A stretch of 45,797 nt of DNA from Brevibacillus migulae (GCF_004521915.1 NZ_SDKD01000028.1:1-45797); one strand, 5' to 3'; shown: positions 34,954 through 43,968, counted from the first letter of the stretch. Program-made: numbers and translations. Notes: generated by a model not told the origin, from the sequence alone.

Positions 34954-34987
34954 AAAAAGGCAGGTGCCCCTGAGGTACCTGCCTTTT
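34954..34987 (+). terminator. Terminator of the small peptide gene
   Basis: A stem aaaaaggcaggt / acctgcctttt around an 11-nt loop, with A and T runs on both sides. It also serves the convergent HAD gene. Confidence 0.8.
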
Positions 34988-35006
34988 CGCTATTTCTTTA
35001 TAAAGC

Positions 35007-35735
35007 TTATGGCGCAAAAACACCGCTGCGACTCGTAATCGCTTCGTACAGTTCCTCGATCGTGCCCTGTTGGTCTACCGGATAGACAGGCTCCCCGCGA
35101 TTTTCCATGTAATTGGTCACCAAAAAGGTTTTCATCCCCAGCTTGCTGGCGACCATGTCTTCCTGCATGTGGTTACCGACCATGATGCATTGAGACGGTG
35201 AAACGCCCAGACGATCACACACTTCCTGGAAATAAGCCGGGTTCGGCTTCGTAAAATGCGACTCCTCGTAGACCGTAACCAGATCAAAATCCGCAGGCGT
35301 CAGCTCCAGCCAAGCGAGCCGGCTATGAATCGCATCCCTCGGAAACACTGGATTGGTTGCTACCGCTACGCGATAGCCTTGGGCTTTCGCTGCTTCCACC
35401 AGCTTCTTGCCCAAAGGAGAAGGAAAGGTCAGATGGGACAGCGTTGGGAAGACGTCTCGGTAAAATCCCTCAAATATCGGCCAGATCTCCTCTTTGTTGA
35501 GGCCGCTTTTTTCGAGAAAGTAGTCCATGAATACTTGTTCGTTCGTCTTGCCGGGATCCAGGTTCATGATCATCGCTTTGGTCGCATCCCAGATGATGCC
35601 CAGCAGTTTTTTCGCGTCAAAGCGATCGCCGATGTATTTGCCAAGCTCGACGAGATACTGCTGAATAAACGGCTCCGTTCTCAACTCCAACAAGGTCCCA
35701 TCCAAATCAAACAAAATCGTATCGCGGGTGCTCAT
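35007..35735 (-). CDS. HAD family hydrolase
   Basis: The protein has 242 residues. Motif I LFDLDGTLLEL (Asp10, Asp12) is at the N-terminus, and motif II threonine lies in VAVATNPVF. The motif III lysine lies in the HFTKPNPAYF region, and motif IV is supplied by IMVGNHMQEDMVASKLG. The cap is helical. It is a phosphatase of the phosphoglycolate-phosphatase-like class with unknown substrate. The ATG has GAGGAGAGA upstream. Confidence 0.85.
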   Translation of the reverse strand: MSTRDTILFDLDGTLLELRTEPFIQQYLVELGKYIGDRFDAKKLLGIIWDATKAMIMNLDPGKTNEQVFMDYFLEKSGLNKEEIWPIFEGFYRDVFPTLSHLTFPSPLGKKLVEAAKAQGYRVAVATNPVFPRDAIHSRLAWLELTPADFDLVTVYEESHFTKPNPAYFQEVCDRLGVSPSQCIMVGNHMQEDMVASKLGMKTFLVTNYMENRGEPVYPVDQQGTIEELYEAITSRSGVFAP

Positions 35736-35815
35736 ACCTGATCTCTCCTCTTTTTTTCATTCAGACATCGTCAAAGCCATCGTGTGTCCGGGGCTTGTCC
35801 GCTGCCTGCGCTGGC

Positions 35816-36295
35816 CTACTCGAGTCCGGGAAAGCCGATCTGCCTCAACGCTTCAAATGCCACGATGGCCGCGCAATTGGAAAGATTGATGGAACGAGTA
35901 GCGCCGCCCATCGGAATGCGGATCACCTGCTCGCGATAAGCGTCGGTAATCTCCTGGGGAAACCCTGTCGTTTCCTTGCCCAGGATGATATAGTCCCCAT
36001 CCTTGTACACAGGCTCGGTGTACAGCTTCTCTCCCCAGGTCTCCACGAAATAAAAGGTGCCCGGGCCTTTGCCATGCTGCTCGACAAAGTGCTCAAAGTT
36101 GTCATAGTGATGGACGCTGACTGCATGCCAATAATCCAGCCCTGCCCGCTTCAGATACCGATCCTCGGTCGAAAAGCCCAACGGATGGATCAGATGAAGA
36201 TGGGTGCCCGTTGCAGCGCAGGTCCGTGCGATATTCCCCGTATTGGCCGGGATCAACGGTTCGTGCAAAACAATATGTAACGGCATCTTATGCAT
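35816..36295 (-). CDS. trmL: tRNA (cytidine/uridine-34 2'-O)-methyltransferase TrmL
   Basis: This 159-residue SPOUT-class enzyme methylates the wobble ribose of leucine tRNAs. N-terminal HIVLHEPLIPANTGNIARTC, central FVETWGEKLYTEP and ILGKETTGFPQEI, and C-terminal RIPMGGATRSINLSNCAAIV show the knotted SAM-binding site. The ATG at 36295 has AAGGG upstream; an internal ATG three codons later is possible. Monocistronic on the minus strand. Confidence 0.9.
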   Translation of the reverse strand: MHKMPLHIVLHEPLIPANTGNIARTCAATGTHLHLIHPLGFSTEDRYLKRAGLDYWHAVSVHHYDNFEHFVEQHGKGPGTFYFVETWGEKLYTEPVYKDGDYIILGKETTGFPQEITDAYREQVIRIPMGGATRSINLSNCAAIVAFEALRQIGFPGLE

Positions 36296-36414
36296 GTTCC
36301 CTTCACACGTTTTCAACCCTTTTATTATACCTGTTGCAAAATTTAACCGCTAGCGTGTAACCTGCTTGCGCTCTCCCGCATCTAATCCGCAACGATTTTC
36401 CGGGAGGGATACGC

Positions 36415-37122
36415 ATGGACCGTTTTTTCAAGCTAGCCAGCAGCCGATTTCGCCTTACAGGAGCACTCCTATTAGTTGTTGCCATCATGATGCTGCTCGA
36501 TTTTTTGTATGGATCTTTTGCTTTTTTGGGAAGAAAAGAAGCGTGGAGCATGATTCTCGGCTATCTCAGTTTTATCCTGATCGCCGTGACTCTGGTGATC
36601 GGTCCGGTGAAAATGTGGCTGCCCCCCAGCTGGTCACGCCAGCTCCTTTCCCTTCGCCGTGATATCGGGATTGCGGGCGGATGTGCTGCGGCACTGCATG
36701 TCATCCTGGTGTTGATCATGTATGAACAAGGACCGAAGCTGATCATTATGGGGCAGGATTCCCCGCAAAAAGGCTGGTGGCGGCTTTTCTTCGAGCACTA
36801 CCCGGACGGAACCATCTCCCCGAATCTGAGCCTGACCGGGTATGCCAACTATATGGGGGCCATCTGCATCCTGATCATTTTATCCTTGACACTTACCTCA
36901 TCTACCCGTGCGGAACGATTGCTTGGCGGAGCCGCATGGAAAAGACTTCATATGAACAATCTGCTGTTGTTCATACTCGTCAGCTTCCATGCAGTGATTT
37001 ATGTCGGTTCCATCAAAGGCTCACCGCATCATTATCCCGATATTGTATGGGTCACCGCCATCGTCCTGTTGATTCGCATCTGCTCCTTTTGGGTGACGGT
37101 ATGGAAGCGGCGCAAATCCTGA
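36415..37122 (+). CDS. Ferric reductase-like transmembrane protein
   Basis: The protein has 235 residues and about six membrane segments. It begins MDRFFKLASSRFRLTGALLL; RRDIGIAGGCAAALHVIL and WKRLHMNNLLLFILVSFHAV each carry a His in a helix. These paired histidines are the usual heme ligands of the ferric-reductase-like domain (YedZ/MsrQ type). The ATG follows GGGAGGG. No partner reductase (MsrP-like) lies next to it, so its electron acceptor is unknown. Confidence 0.72.
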   Translation: MDRFFKLASSRFRLTGALLLVVAIMMLLDFLYGSFAFLGRKEAWSMILGYLSFILIAVTLVIGPVKMWLPPSWSRQLLSLRRDIGIAGGCAAALHVILVLIMYEQGPKLIIMGQDSPQKGWWRLFFEHYPDGTISPNLSLTGYANYMGAICILIILSLTLTSSTRAERLLGGAAWKRLHMNNLLLFILVSFHAVIYVGSIKGSPHHYPDIVWVTAIVLLIRICSFWVTVWKRRKS

Positions 37123-37137
37123 ACAGTCGGCTTTTCC

Positions 37138-37926
37138 CTATTTCATCCATGTATGTAAAAGTGGAGCGATGATCTTTTCGTAGTCTTGCCCGTAAGCTTC
37201 TTCCAGCTGCGTGCCAAAATCCTGTTCCACCTGCATCATGACTAGATCGTGATAGCAAGCATTCTTCAACGTCTCAATGATGGCCGGATGGTTGCTTTCC
37301 AGCGCTGTTAATTTTACCGCCCCGCCAAATCCCCCCATGATAGCTTCGGCACAATCGCAAAGCACTGTAAATTTGCGCATCACTGGGGCATGGATCTGTT
37401 CCATCCGTTTGTGCGTATGTACGTGTTTCAGCGGAGTATGAACCTCTCCGAGTGTGATCAGGATGACCGCGATCCCTCTCGCTTCTGCTTCAATCAGCGC
37501 GTCCTCCACCCAATGCAGATCCTCGGCCCAAATGTCGACGATGATGGACTCTTTTGCGTTGACGATGAGGCGGGTCAGGGCTGCTTTCACATTCTGCTGG
37601 CCCTGCCAGTTATAGAAAGACGGTGCCGCTAGCGGCGCTTTCAGCTCTTGCACCAGCACGTCCGCCGTCTGGTCAAACTCCGCACGCAAATAAGCAATCA
37701 CCTGCTTGATCGGGACGGCATCATAGAGGACCGGATCGCCCTCGATCATCCGCACCACTCCTTTGTCAGTCAACGCCCGCAGCGCGGCATATACATTTGT
37801 ACGTGAAACCGAGACGCGTTTGGCTACCTCGTAGCCGGACAAATGCTCCGCATCATCGTGCAAAGTCAGGTAACAACGCGCTTCCAGCTCGGATAGCCCC
37901 AGCTTGCGCAGCATGTCGATGATCAT
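37138..37926 (-). CDS. TrmB family transcriptional regulator
   Basis: This 262-residue protein has an N-terminal winged helix (MLRKLGLSELEARCYLTLHD; GYEVAKRVSVSRTNVYAALR) of the TrmB family. It is followed by a phospholipase-D-like regulatory domain (about 110-260) with AKESIIVDIWAEDLHWVEDA. TrmB proteins usually sense sugars and control transporters. The ATG at 37926 is chosen because AAAGGAG lies upstream; a longer in-frame start at 37968 lacks one. Neighbouring genes do not reveal its target. A large palindrome lies about 90 bp upstream. Confidence 0.82.
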   Translation of the reverse strand: MIIDMLRKLGLSELEARCYLTLHDDAEHLSGYEVAKRVSVSRTNVYAALRALTDKGVVRMIEGDPVLYDAVPIKQVIAYLRAEFDQTADVLVQELKAPLAAPSFYNWQGQQNVKAALTRLIVNAKESIIVDIWAEDLHWVEDALIEAEARGIAVILITLGEVHTPLKHVHTHKRMEQIHAPVMRKFTVLCDCAEAIMGGFGGAVKLTALESNHPAIIETLKNACYHDLVMMQVEQDFGTQLEEAYGQDYEKIIAPLLHTWMK

Positions 37927-38385
37927 CTTGCAACTCCTTTCCGTTATACCATCACTGTTATTATTCATGAATACTACTATCTATGGAGCGAGCATGTCAA
38001 CTTTTGGGGAACATTGTGGTGGGGGAAGGGAAAAACGGGCGGGCTGCGTTCTTGCCACACCCGCATGGGAGTAAAAACTGACCGGTTCCGCTCGCAAAAG
38101 CGGTACGTCGCGCAAAAGGTTCGAGGAAGCTTATTCATACGTAGAGGTTGCGCGACAAGCGTGTACCCCTTTTGCAAGCTCCACCTCTGCAGGTGTGGCA
38201 AAGACTCCGCCCGTCCCGCTTTTCCCTTCCTCACGCGGCTTTTACTAAAAGCAAAAGAGAGTCACAATGTATATCCAAATCATTGATTGCAGTTAATGCA
38301 TGAAATGCTTCCAAGCCTGAGCTTCGGCACCGTGGAAAAGCATACTTCCAAACATGCTTCCCCACCCCAGTCGCTCCCACAATCC
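37927..38385. other. TrmB-amidase intergenic region
   Basis: This 459-bp gap is mostly filled by the palindrome at 38018-38235. The rest holds the promoter region of the TrmB gene and the 3' flank of the amidase gene. No open frame here is convincing. Confidence 0.6.
38018..38235. repeat. Large imperfect palindrome (~215 bp)
   Basis: The left arm (about 38018-38117) and right arm (about 38148-38235) are inverted copies. Outer blocks ggaagggaaaa / ttttcccttcc, then ttgccacacc / ggtgtggcaa, then gcaaaag / cttttgc and tcgcgcaa / ttgcgcga follow each other in mirrored order. A central loop of about 30 bp separates the arms. The left arm carries an extra stretch of about 18 bp. It could be a foldback element, a cruciform-forming site or a structured RNA. 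Confidence 0.7.
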
Positions 38386-39363
38386 TTAAGACCCGCGAAT
38401 ATGAAAAAACGCATATCGAATCTTCTGCGTATAAGCAGTAGAATCCATGTACGCCCAATACCTCATCCTGCTATTGGTCGTATGCGCGTTCACCAGCGGC
38501 ATGCCCTGGCTATCCTTGGCCACGACCATCGTATTATGCTGCCAGCGTCCATCGCCATCAAAGTCATAGCAGATCACATCACCAATCTGCAGCTGTGAGG
38601 GATGCGCTCTTTGCACCGCATGCATGGGTGCCTTGCCGGACCGCAGCAATAGATAGAGGCTGTTCGCCACCGCCCAGCTGTAGCTCCAGCTCGGTTTCGC
38701 CCCGCCACGATACCACCAGCCCTGACTCCGGTTGTTTGTCCGAATCATCGGGATTCCCCCTGCATGCAAGCACTGTGAAATAAAGCTGGTACAATCATTT
38801 TCGAAGCGAATGTAAGCGGGATTATAGGAATTCCAGTACCTTTCCGCATAGGCAACCGCCCGCGCCCTGTCATAGCTTCCCCGCACCGGTCTGGACACAA
38901 TTTCTTCGATCTGTGGCTCCTCCGGTTTCGCAGGGGGAATGGGCGGAAGATCCTGCAAATGATGCTGTTCAAAATACCAGCCCCATGGCCATAAAAACGC
39001 CCAGTCGTCCCCTTCCCGTCTCATCCGAATCTTTTGGATGCGCTGATTTTCCTGCAAATACGTCTCGTTCCCCAGCCGATACGCGAATTGTTGGTGCAGG
39101 GCGACCGCCGCTTCCACCTCTTGTGCTTGGTCTCCCGCGCCAAAGGTCACGGTGTACAGCGGCTTGGCAATCGTTTTGACGGTATGGGGAATCGCTCCGC
39201 GAGACTGCAGCTGCTCTCTTTCCCGCTGCCAGCGTTCTGCTTCTTTTTGCCGGCTTCCTTCTTCTTTAAAAAAACGCGTCAGCCGCTGGTACTCTCCGTC
39301 CACATGCGTTTGATTCAGTTCTTCCAGATAACTTTTAAGCGTCTCCGTCCAAGCTTTGCCCAT
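38386..39363 (-). CDS. Amidase domain-containing protein (Amidase_6)
   Basis: This 325-residue protein has a C-terminal putative amidase domain (about 170-320). The nucleophile Cys is in RFENDCTSFISQC and the His in DGRWQHNTMVVAKD, a papain/NlpC-like arrangement. The N-terminal half is charged and helical (KEEGSRQKEAERWQREREQL) and lacks a signal peptide. The ATG at 39363 is chosen because AGGAAGG lies seven bases upstream. Relatives occur widely in Bacilli and are suspected cell-wall or protein-modifying enzymes. The substrate is unknown. Confidence 0.75.
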   Translation of the reverse strand: MGKAWTETLKSYLEELNQTHVDGEYQRLTRFFKEEGSRQKEAERWQREREQLQSRGAIPHTVKTIAKPLYTVTFGAGDQAQEVEAAVALHQQFAYRLGNETYLQENQRIQKIRMRREGDDWAFLWPWGWYFEQHHLQDLPPIPPAKPEEPQIEEIVSRPVRGSYDRARAVAYAERYWNSYNPAYIRFENDCTSFISQCLHAGGIPMIRTNNRSQGWWYRGGAKPSWSYSWAVANSLYLLLRSGKAPMHAVQRAHPSQLQIGDVICYDFDGDGRWQHNTMVVAKDSQGMPLVNAHTTNSRMRYWAYMDSTAYTQKIRYAFFHIRGS

Positions 39364-39444
39364 CTTCAACCTTCCTCTCGCCATTCGATCCCATTTGTCC
39401 TGTGCATCCGAAGAAGATCCATCAGAACAAGTATATGAGCAAAA

Positions 39445-39472
39445 AGAAAAACCAGCACCACAGGGCACTGGT
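39445..39472 (-). terminator. Terminator of ogt
   Basis: On the minus strand ACCAGtgCC faces GGtgCTGGT around a CTGT loop, followed by TTTTTC, about 20 bp past the ogt stop. Confidence 0.65.
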
Positions 39473-39491
39473 TGAGACGTTTTCCTTTTAT

Positions 39492-40034
39492 TTACCACAT
39501 CGCTTGCTGCTCATACCCCGTTGGCAAGACACCTTCCAAATGCAGCAAATGCTCCTTGATGGCAAGACCACCGCCATAGCCAACAAGCGCTCCATTGGAA
39601 CCAATCACCCGGTGGCAAGGGACGATGATCGGGATTGGATTGCAGTTATTCGCCCCGCCAATCGCGCGCACGGCTTTGATGGCACCGATGGAAAGCGCAA
39701 TATCCTTATACGATCTCGTCTCGCCATAAGGAATCTTCGTCAGTTCCTGCCAGACTTTTGTTTGAAAAGCGGTTCCATACATATCAAGGGAGAGAGCAAA
39801 TTCCTTGCGTTCTCCGGAAAAATATTGTTCCAGCTGTGTTCTTGCCTCTAACGTCATGTCCTCATCGAGTACAGGAGCAGCAGGAAGCATCTGCTTTTTC
39901 CACCAACGCTGCAGGACCGGCAGTTCTTTGTCTTCGTTGCCAAAGCCGATAAAGCATAGCCCTTTTTCCGTCGCCGCAAGCAGCAAGTCGCCAATCGGCG
40001 AAGGCATGCAGCTGTAGCCTAAACGTTTTGCCAT
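39492..40034 (-). CDS. ogt: Methylated-DNA-protein cysteine methyltransferase
   Basis: This 180-residue repair protein removes alkyl groups from O6-alkylguanine in a suicide reaction. The acceptor Cys140 lies in IIVPCHRVIG, preceded by the helix-turn-helix segment YGETRSYKDIALSIG and the Asn hinge. The ATG follows GGGAGGAAA. Full length for the Ogt type. It lies between the amidase gene and queG, on the same strand. Confidence 0.92.
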   Translation of the reverse strand: MAKRLGYSCMPSPIGDLLLAATEKGLCFIGFGNEDKELPVLQRWWKKQMLPAAPVLDEDMTLEARTQLEQYFSGERKEFALSLDMYGTAFQTKVWQELTKIPYGETRSYKDIALSIGAIKAVRAIGGANNCNPIPIIVPCHRVIGSNGALVGYGGGLAIKEHLLHLEGVLPTGYEQQAMW

Positions 40035-40101
40035 ATCGCGTTTCCTCCCTGCTCATGGAATGTTGGTACAAGCTTCCCATCCCTTCCATGATAGTCCAAA
40101 G

Positions 40102-41274
40102 TCAGCGATTTAGCGATGTGGACAAAGACTCATCTCGCAGGAAGGCTAGTCCTTTTTCGATCTCAGCGAGCACTTCCGGCGAGTTTTCGCACAATTTCGC
40201 TTTTTCCAGTGCATCTTGGGCTTCGTCGCCGCCAATCTTGCCTAACGCCCAGGCAGCCGTGCCGCGGATCACAGGCCGCGGATCCTTTTCCATCAGTTGG
40301 ATCAAGGTCGGCACCGCCGTACGATCTTTAAAATGGGCGAGTGCCAAGATCGCATTGCGCTGGATCGGCTTCTTGCCCCGCCAAGACGAAGAGGATTGGC
40401 CGAACTTTTCTTTGAACTCCTTGTTGCCCATGGTTAAAAGCGGCAGCAGAAGCGGCTTGGCAATCTCCGGATCCGGCCGAAACGCTTCCTGATGAGGAAA
40501 ATGCTTGCCTTTATTTTTAGGACAAACCGTCTGGCACGTATCACAGCCATAGAGCCGGTTGCCGATCTTCGCCCGAAATTCATCTGGTATAAAATCCTTA
40601 ACCTGCGTTAAAAACGCAACACATCGTTGCGAATTGAGCTGACCGCCCTGGACGAGCGCCCCTGTTGGACAGGCATCGACGCACAGATTGCAATCCCCGC
40701 AGCCTTCCTCCACCGGTACATCTGGCGGCAGTGGAAGATCTGTAAGGAGTTCTCCCAGATAGACCCAGGAGCCGAATTCAGGTGTGATCACCGCGCAATT
40801 TTTCCCCACCCAGCCGATCCCGGCCCTTTCCGCTACAGCGCGGTCAGAAAGTGCCCCTGTATCGACCATGGACACGACCTGTGAGGCAGGCTCCAATTCC
40901 TTGATAAAAGCAGTAAGCTTCTCCATTTTCTCCCGTAGCACATGATGATAATCCGTTCCCCAAGCAGCCCGGGCCATGATCCCGCGATACGCACCCGGCT
41001 GTGATTTTGGCGCATTCTCCAACTTGGATGGATACGCGAGCGCGATGGCGATCAACGATTTGGCACCTGCCAGTGAGTGCTGGGGATCGACCCGTTTTTC
41101 GATATCCGGTTCTTCAAAGCCGGACTCATACCCTTTTTCTCGATGGGCCAGCAAACGCTCGCGCAGCTCTGTAAAAGGATCTGCTGAAGCAAAGCCGATC
41201 TTGTCGATGCCGATCTCTATGGCGTAGTCAATAATGGCCTGTTTCGTCTGTTCCCAATATGTTCTGTCCGTCAC
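40102..41274 (-). CDS. queG: Epoxyqueuosine reductase QueG
   Basis: This 390-residue cobalamin- and iron-sulfur-dependent enzyme makes the last step to queuosine in tRNA. The cobalamin-binding N-terminal domain contains MVDTGALSDRAVAERAG with the catalytic Asp138. Two 4Fe-4S clusters are bound by CGDCNLCVDACPTGAL (C192, 195, 198, 202) and YGCDTCQTVCPKN. HEAT-like repeats end the protein (IQRNAILALAHF; VIRGTAAWALGKIGG). The start is GTG at 41274, overlapping the rnhA stop as GTGA; a longer in-frame reading through rnhA is rejected. It is translationally coupled to rnhA. Confidence 0.92.
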   Translation of the reverse strand: MTDRTYWEQTKQAIIDYAIEIGIDKIGFASADPFTELRERLLAHREKGYESGFEEPDIEKRVDPQHSLAGAKSLIAIALAYPSKLENAPKSQPGAYRGIMARAAWGTDYHHVLREKMEKLTAFIKELEPASQVVSMVDTGALSDRAVAERAGIGWVGKNCAVITPEFGSWVYLGELLTDLPLPPDVPVEEGCGDCNLCVDACPTGALVQGGQLNSQRCVAFLTQVKDFIPDEFRAKIGNRLYGCDTCQTVCPKNKGKHFPHQEAFRPDPEIAKPLLLPLLTMGNKEFKEKFGQSSSSWRGKKPIQRNAILALAHFKDRTAVPTLIQLMEKDPRPVIRGTAAWALGKIGGDEAQDALEKAKLCENSPEVLAEIEKGLAFLRDESLSTSLNR

Positions 41275-41705
41275 AGTTGTCGAATCGCCCCCGTCGCCAG
41301 CTCGTCGCAGCGATTGTTCCATTCGTTGTCCGCATGTCCTTTGACTTTGACATACTCTACGTGATGCGTCTTCATCAGTTCCAGCAGTTCCTTCCACAGG
41401 TCCTGATTCTCTACCGGCTGTTTTTTGCTGTTGCGCCAGCCGTTTTTGATCCAGCCCTTGTACCAGCCTTGTTGAAAACAGTTCACCAGATAGGCGCTGT
41501 CGCTGTACAACGTCACCTTGCACGGCTCTTTTAACACACGCAAGGCTTCGATGGCAGCTTGCAGCTCCATCCGGTTATTCGTTGTATTGGCAGCGGCGCC
41601 GGACATCTCCTTTTTATGCTCCCCATAAAACAATACCGCTCCCCAGCCTCCAGGACCGGGATTTCCGGAGCATGCCCCATCCGTATAGATCGTTACTTCC
41701 CGCAT
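41271..41705 (-). CDS. rnhA: Ribonuclease HI
   Basis: This 144-residue enzyme cleaves RNA in RNA-DNA hybrids. The catalytic set is complete: Asp9 in YTDGACSGNPGPGGWG, Glu47 in NRMELQA, Asp69 in YSDSAYLVN, and His124 with Asp134 in VKGHADNEWNNRCDELA. It is a full-length, bacterial-type RNase HI with a basic protrusion region (GWYKGWIKNGWRNSKKQP). The ATG lies 12 bases after AGGAGGGGG, a long spacer. It overlaps queG by 4 bp. Confidence 0.93.
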   Translation of the reverse strand: MREVTIYTDGACSGNPGPGGWGAVLFYGEHKKEMSGAAANTTNNRMELQAAIEALRVLKEPCKVTLYSDSAYLVNCFQQGWYKGWIKNGWRNSKKQPVENQDLWKELLELMKTHHVEYVKVKGHADNEWNNRCDELATGAIRQL

Positions 41706-41829
41706 TGGACTCTAATCCCCCTCCTGACATCTCCTTGTATTGTAGCATATACTCATTTTCCCCTCTAACCATCAGCTGTGCTATGCTATACGAAAAAGCA
41801 TTCCGTATTTGGAAGGAGTTGTCACCTAG

Positions 41830-42501
41830 ATGCAAGTCTCGATCGATGCTTCTCTACACGATCAATTGCCTGGCTTCTCGCTGGGCGTCATTCGTTATGC
41901 CGGCGTCACGCTTTCCGATTCTCCCAAGATGCTGCAGGGACGGATCAACCTCTTTGTGGAAACGCTCAGGCTCGAACGTGAGCTGTCTCAGATTTCCGAG
42001 ATCGAGGGTATCCGTGAATGGAGGGCGATGTTCAAAAAGCTCGGCATCGATCCCTCGCGCTACCGTCCCTCCTCGGAAGCGCTGACCCGTCGCCTGCTGC
42101 AAGGCAATCCGTTTTTCTGGATCAACTCGGGTGTGGATGTAAACAACTTTCTGTCGGTCCTGCACACCTTGCCTTATGGTCTCTATGACGCGGACAAGCT
42201 TTCTGGAGACATCGTTTGTCGGCTGGGCAAGGAAAACGATCATTATGAAGGGCTGAACGGCCGCGATGTCAACATGGAAGGAAAATTGCTGCTCGCCGAT
42301 GCCCAAGGTGCTTTTGGCAGTCCTATCGTCGACTCGACCCGCAGCAGCGTGACACCTGCCGCTACTTCCCTAGTGCAGATCATTTTCTTCCATGGCCAGC
42401 TTTCTGTCAGCCAGCGTGAAGAGATCGCCGGTTCGACCGCTCGCATGTTTACCGAAATCAACGGCGGTGAAGCCGTCGATGTCAGCCTCGTTCAGGCGTA
42501 G
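41830..42501 (+). CDS. B3/B4 domain-containing protein
   Basis: The 223-residue protein starts MQVSIDASLHDQLPGFSLGV. It contains EWRAMFKKLGIDPSRYRPSSEALTRR and then NSGVDVNNFLSVLHTLPYGLYDADKL, the pattern of the B3/B4 domain of phenylalanyl-tRNA synthetase beta chain as a stand-alone protein. Such proteins are suspected tRNA-editing or substrate-binding proteins. The ATG lies about 11 bases after GGAAGGAG. Its last 20 bp overlap the end of the permease gene on the other strand. Confidence 0.82.
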   Translation: MQVSIDASLHDQLPGFSLGVIRYAGVTLSDSPKMLQGRINLFVETLRLERELSQISEIEGIREWRAMFKKLGIDPSRYRPSSEALTRRLLQGNPFFWINSGVDVNNFLSVLHTLPYGLYDADKLSGDIVCRLGKENDHYEGLNGRDVNMEGKLLLADAQGAFGSPIVDSTRSSVTPAATSLVQIIFFHGQLSVSQREEIAGSTARMFTEINGGEAVDVSLVQA

Positions 42502-43801
42502 CTTCTTTCTTTTGGGGAAAGATGACATGCTCCAGCAAGAGAGAGAGCAATACCCCCAGCAGCAGTCCATTGCCAAACAAATAGCTAATCAACGGATGCA
42601 GACCCCGCCAAGCCTCAGCAGGAACAAACATCACACCGATGCCGCTCAAGATGGAAAGTCCGATCACCGTGATTGCGCGTTCATCCATTTTGATGGAAGT
42701 AAAGTCGCGTAGGCCAAAGCCTAGCAGCTGTGTGAAAGAGACAAGCATCGCGGCATATGCAATCGGTGTGGGCAACGCGGCGAGAAATTGAGAGATGCCT
42801 GGTTGCAACCCAATCACCATCAAGGCGATCATCGCAATCATGAACGGCAGTCGTGCAGCCATTTTGGTCACGGAAATCACGGCTGCCGCCAATGAGAGCG
42901 GGATCATCCCGACTACGCCGGACAAGCCGGAGAGCATATGCGAGACCCCGGTGAACACGCCCGCACGATTGTAGATCCGGGTAGTCGCCTCTTGTTCCAC
43001 TGTACGCCCCATCACGGCAAGGCTCGTAATCAGGTTGGTCAAAAGCACAAAACCGGTCAATATACTCGTCAGCAAGATTCCGGCATCGAAACGGACCGGC
43101 CCCCAAAAGAACAGCTGCGGCCAGGAAATCAGGCCGCTGGCGGGTTTTATCGGCTCTGTCCAGCCGAGAATCGCATAGCCAATCCAGCCAATGACCATCG
43201 CCAGCAATACGGCAAAGCTGGAAATCTTTTTGATGCGCATGAAAAAAATCACCAATCCGATGATCAAGAGGGAAAACAGCGCGATTCCCGGCCGAACCTC
43301 TGTGGCGTGCTGATAGCCGATGCCGAGTAACCCTTTGATAAAATTACTGGACAGCGAAACGGCAAGCAGTACCATATAAGTCCCGGTTACCGCTGGCGTA
43401 AACCAACGCTGAATTCGGCCAATCGTGCCCGTCGTTCCCAAGATCACAAACAAGAGCCCGGCTACGAGTAACCCGAGTTGAAACGATTGTCCGACTTGCT
43501 GCGGCGCAACCCCTGCACTCGCTCCAAGCTGCGCCAAAATGAGAAAGATGCCCCACCATAGTCCGGCCGGGGCTTCCATCATCGGAAAGCCGTGCCCTTT
43601 CCATACTTGCAGAAAAGAGGCCACCCCTACATAAAAGATGGTTTGCTGCATAAAACGGGCAGTGTCCTCTGCAGACAGACCATAAACATCACCGATGACC
43701 AGCGGCACGACCACACTGCTGGAAATGGTGACGATGATCCATTGCAATGCCGACATCAGTGTAACGCCCCACGGTGGTTTTTCGTGTAATCCGTATCCCA
43801 C
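42482..43801 (-). CDS. NCS2 family purine/pyrimidine permease
   Basis: This 439-residue membrane protein of the nucleobase-ascorbate transporter (NCS2) family has 12-14 segments. It has an N-terminal LQWIIVTISSSVVVPLVIG, and GVFTGVSHMLSGLSGVVGMIPLS followed by a helix in the UraA/XanP-type core. The GTG start has AGGAGG about ten bases upstream. A uracil or purine substrate cannot be decided from the sequence. Its 3' end overlaps the convergent B3/B4 gene by 20 bp, and no terminator is visible between them. Confidence 0.82.
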   Translation of the reverse strand: MGYGLHEKPPWGVTLMSALQWIIVTISSSVVVPLVIGDVYGLSAEDTARFMQQTIFYVGVASFLQVWKGHGFPMMEAPAGLWWGIFLILAQLGASAGVAPQQVGQSFQLGLLVAGLLFVILGTTGTIGRIQRWFTPAVTGTYMVLLAVSLSSNFIKGLLGIGYQHATEVRPGIALFSLLIIGLVIFFMRIKKISSFAVLLAMVIGWIGYAILGWTEPIKPASGLISWPQLFFWGPVRFDAGILLTSILTGFVLLTNLITSLAVMGRTVEQEATTRIYNRAGVFTGVSHMLSGLSGVVGMIPLSLAAAVISVTKMAARLPFMIAMIALMVIGLQPGISQFLAALPTPIAYAAMLVSFTQLLGFGLRDFTSIKMDERAITVIGLSILSGIGVMFVPAEAWRGLHPLISYLFGNGLLLGVLLSLLLEHVIFPQKKEATPERG

Positions 43802-43892
43802 TCTATCTCTTCCTCCTGCTCTTCATAACTTGCTTTGGTTTGCTTTGCTTGGCCAGGAACCTCTCCCCTTGCTGGTTTCCCACTCCGTTAGA

Positions 43893-43968
43893 AAAAACTT
43901 GGCTACGCCAACTTTGGCGGAGCTTAGTTGCTCTTATGTCGATAAGAATTTTATAAGTTCTTATCGAC
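43893..43968. repeat. Dispersed intergenic hairpin repeat, copy C
   Basis: It contains gcttagttgctcttatgt, an 11-bp hairpin gtcgataagaa (43938-43948) / ttcttatcgac (43958-43968), and the stem ttggc/gccaa (43899-43911). On the minus strand the latter is followed by GTTTTTTC, a good terminator. It lies in the gap between the permease start and the LpdD-like gene, past the latter's 3' end. Confidence 0.7.
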
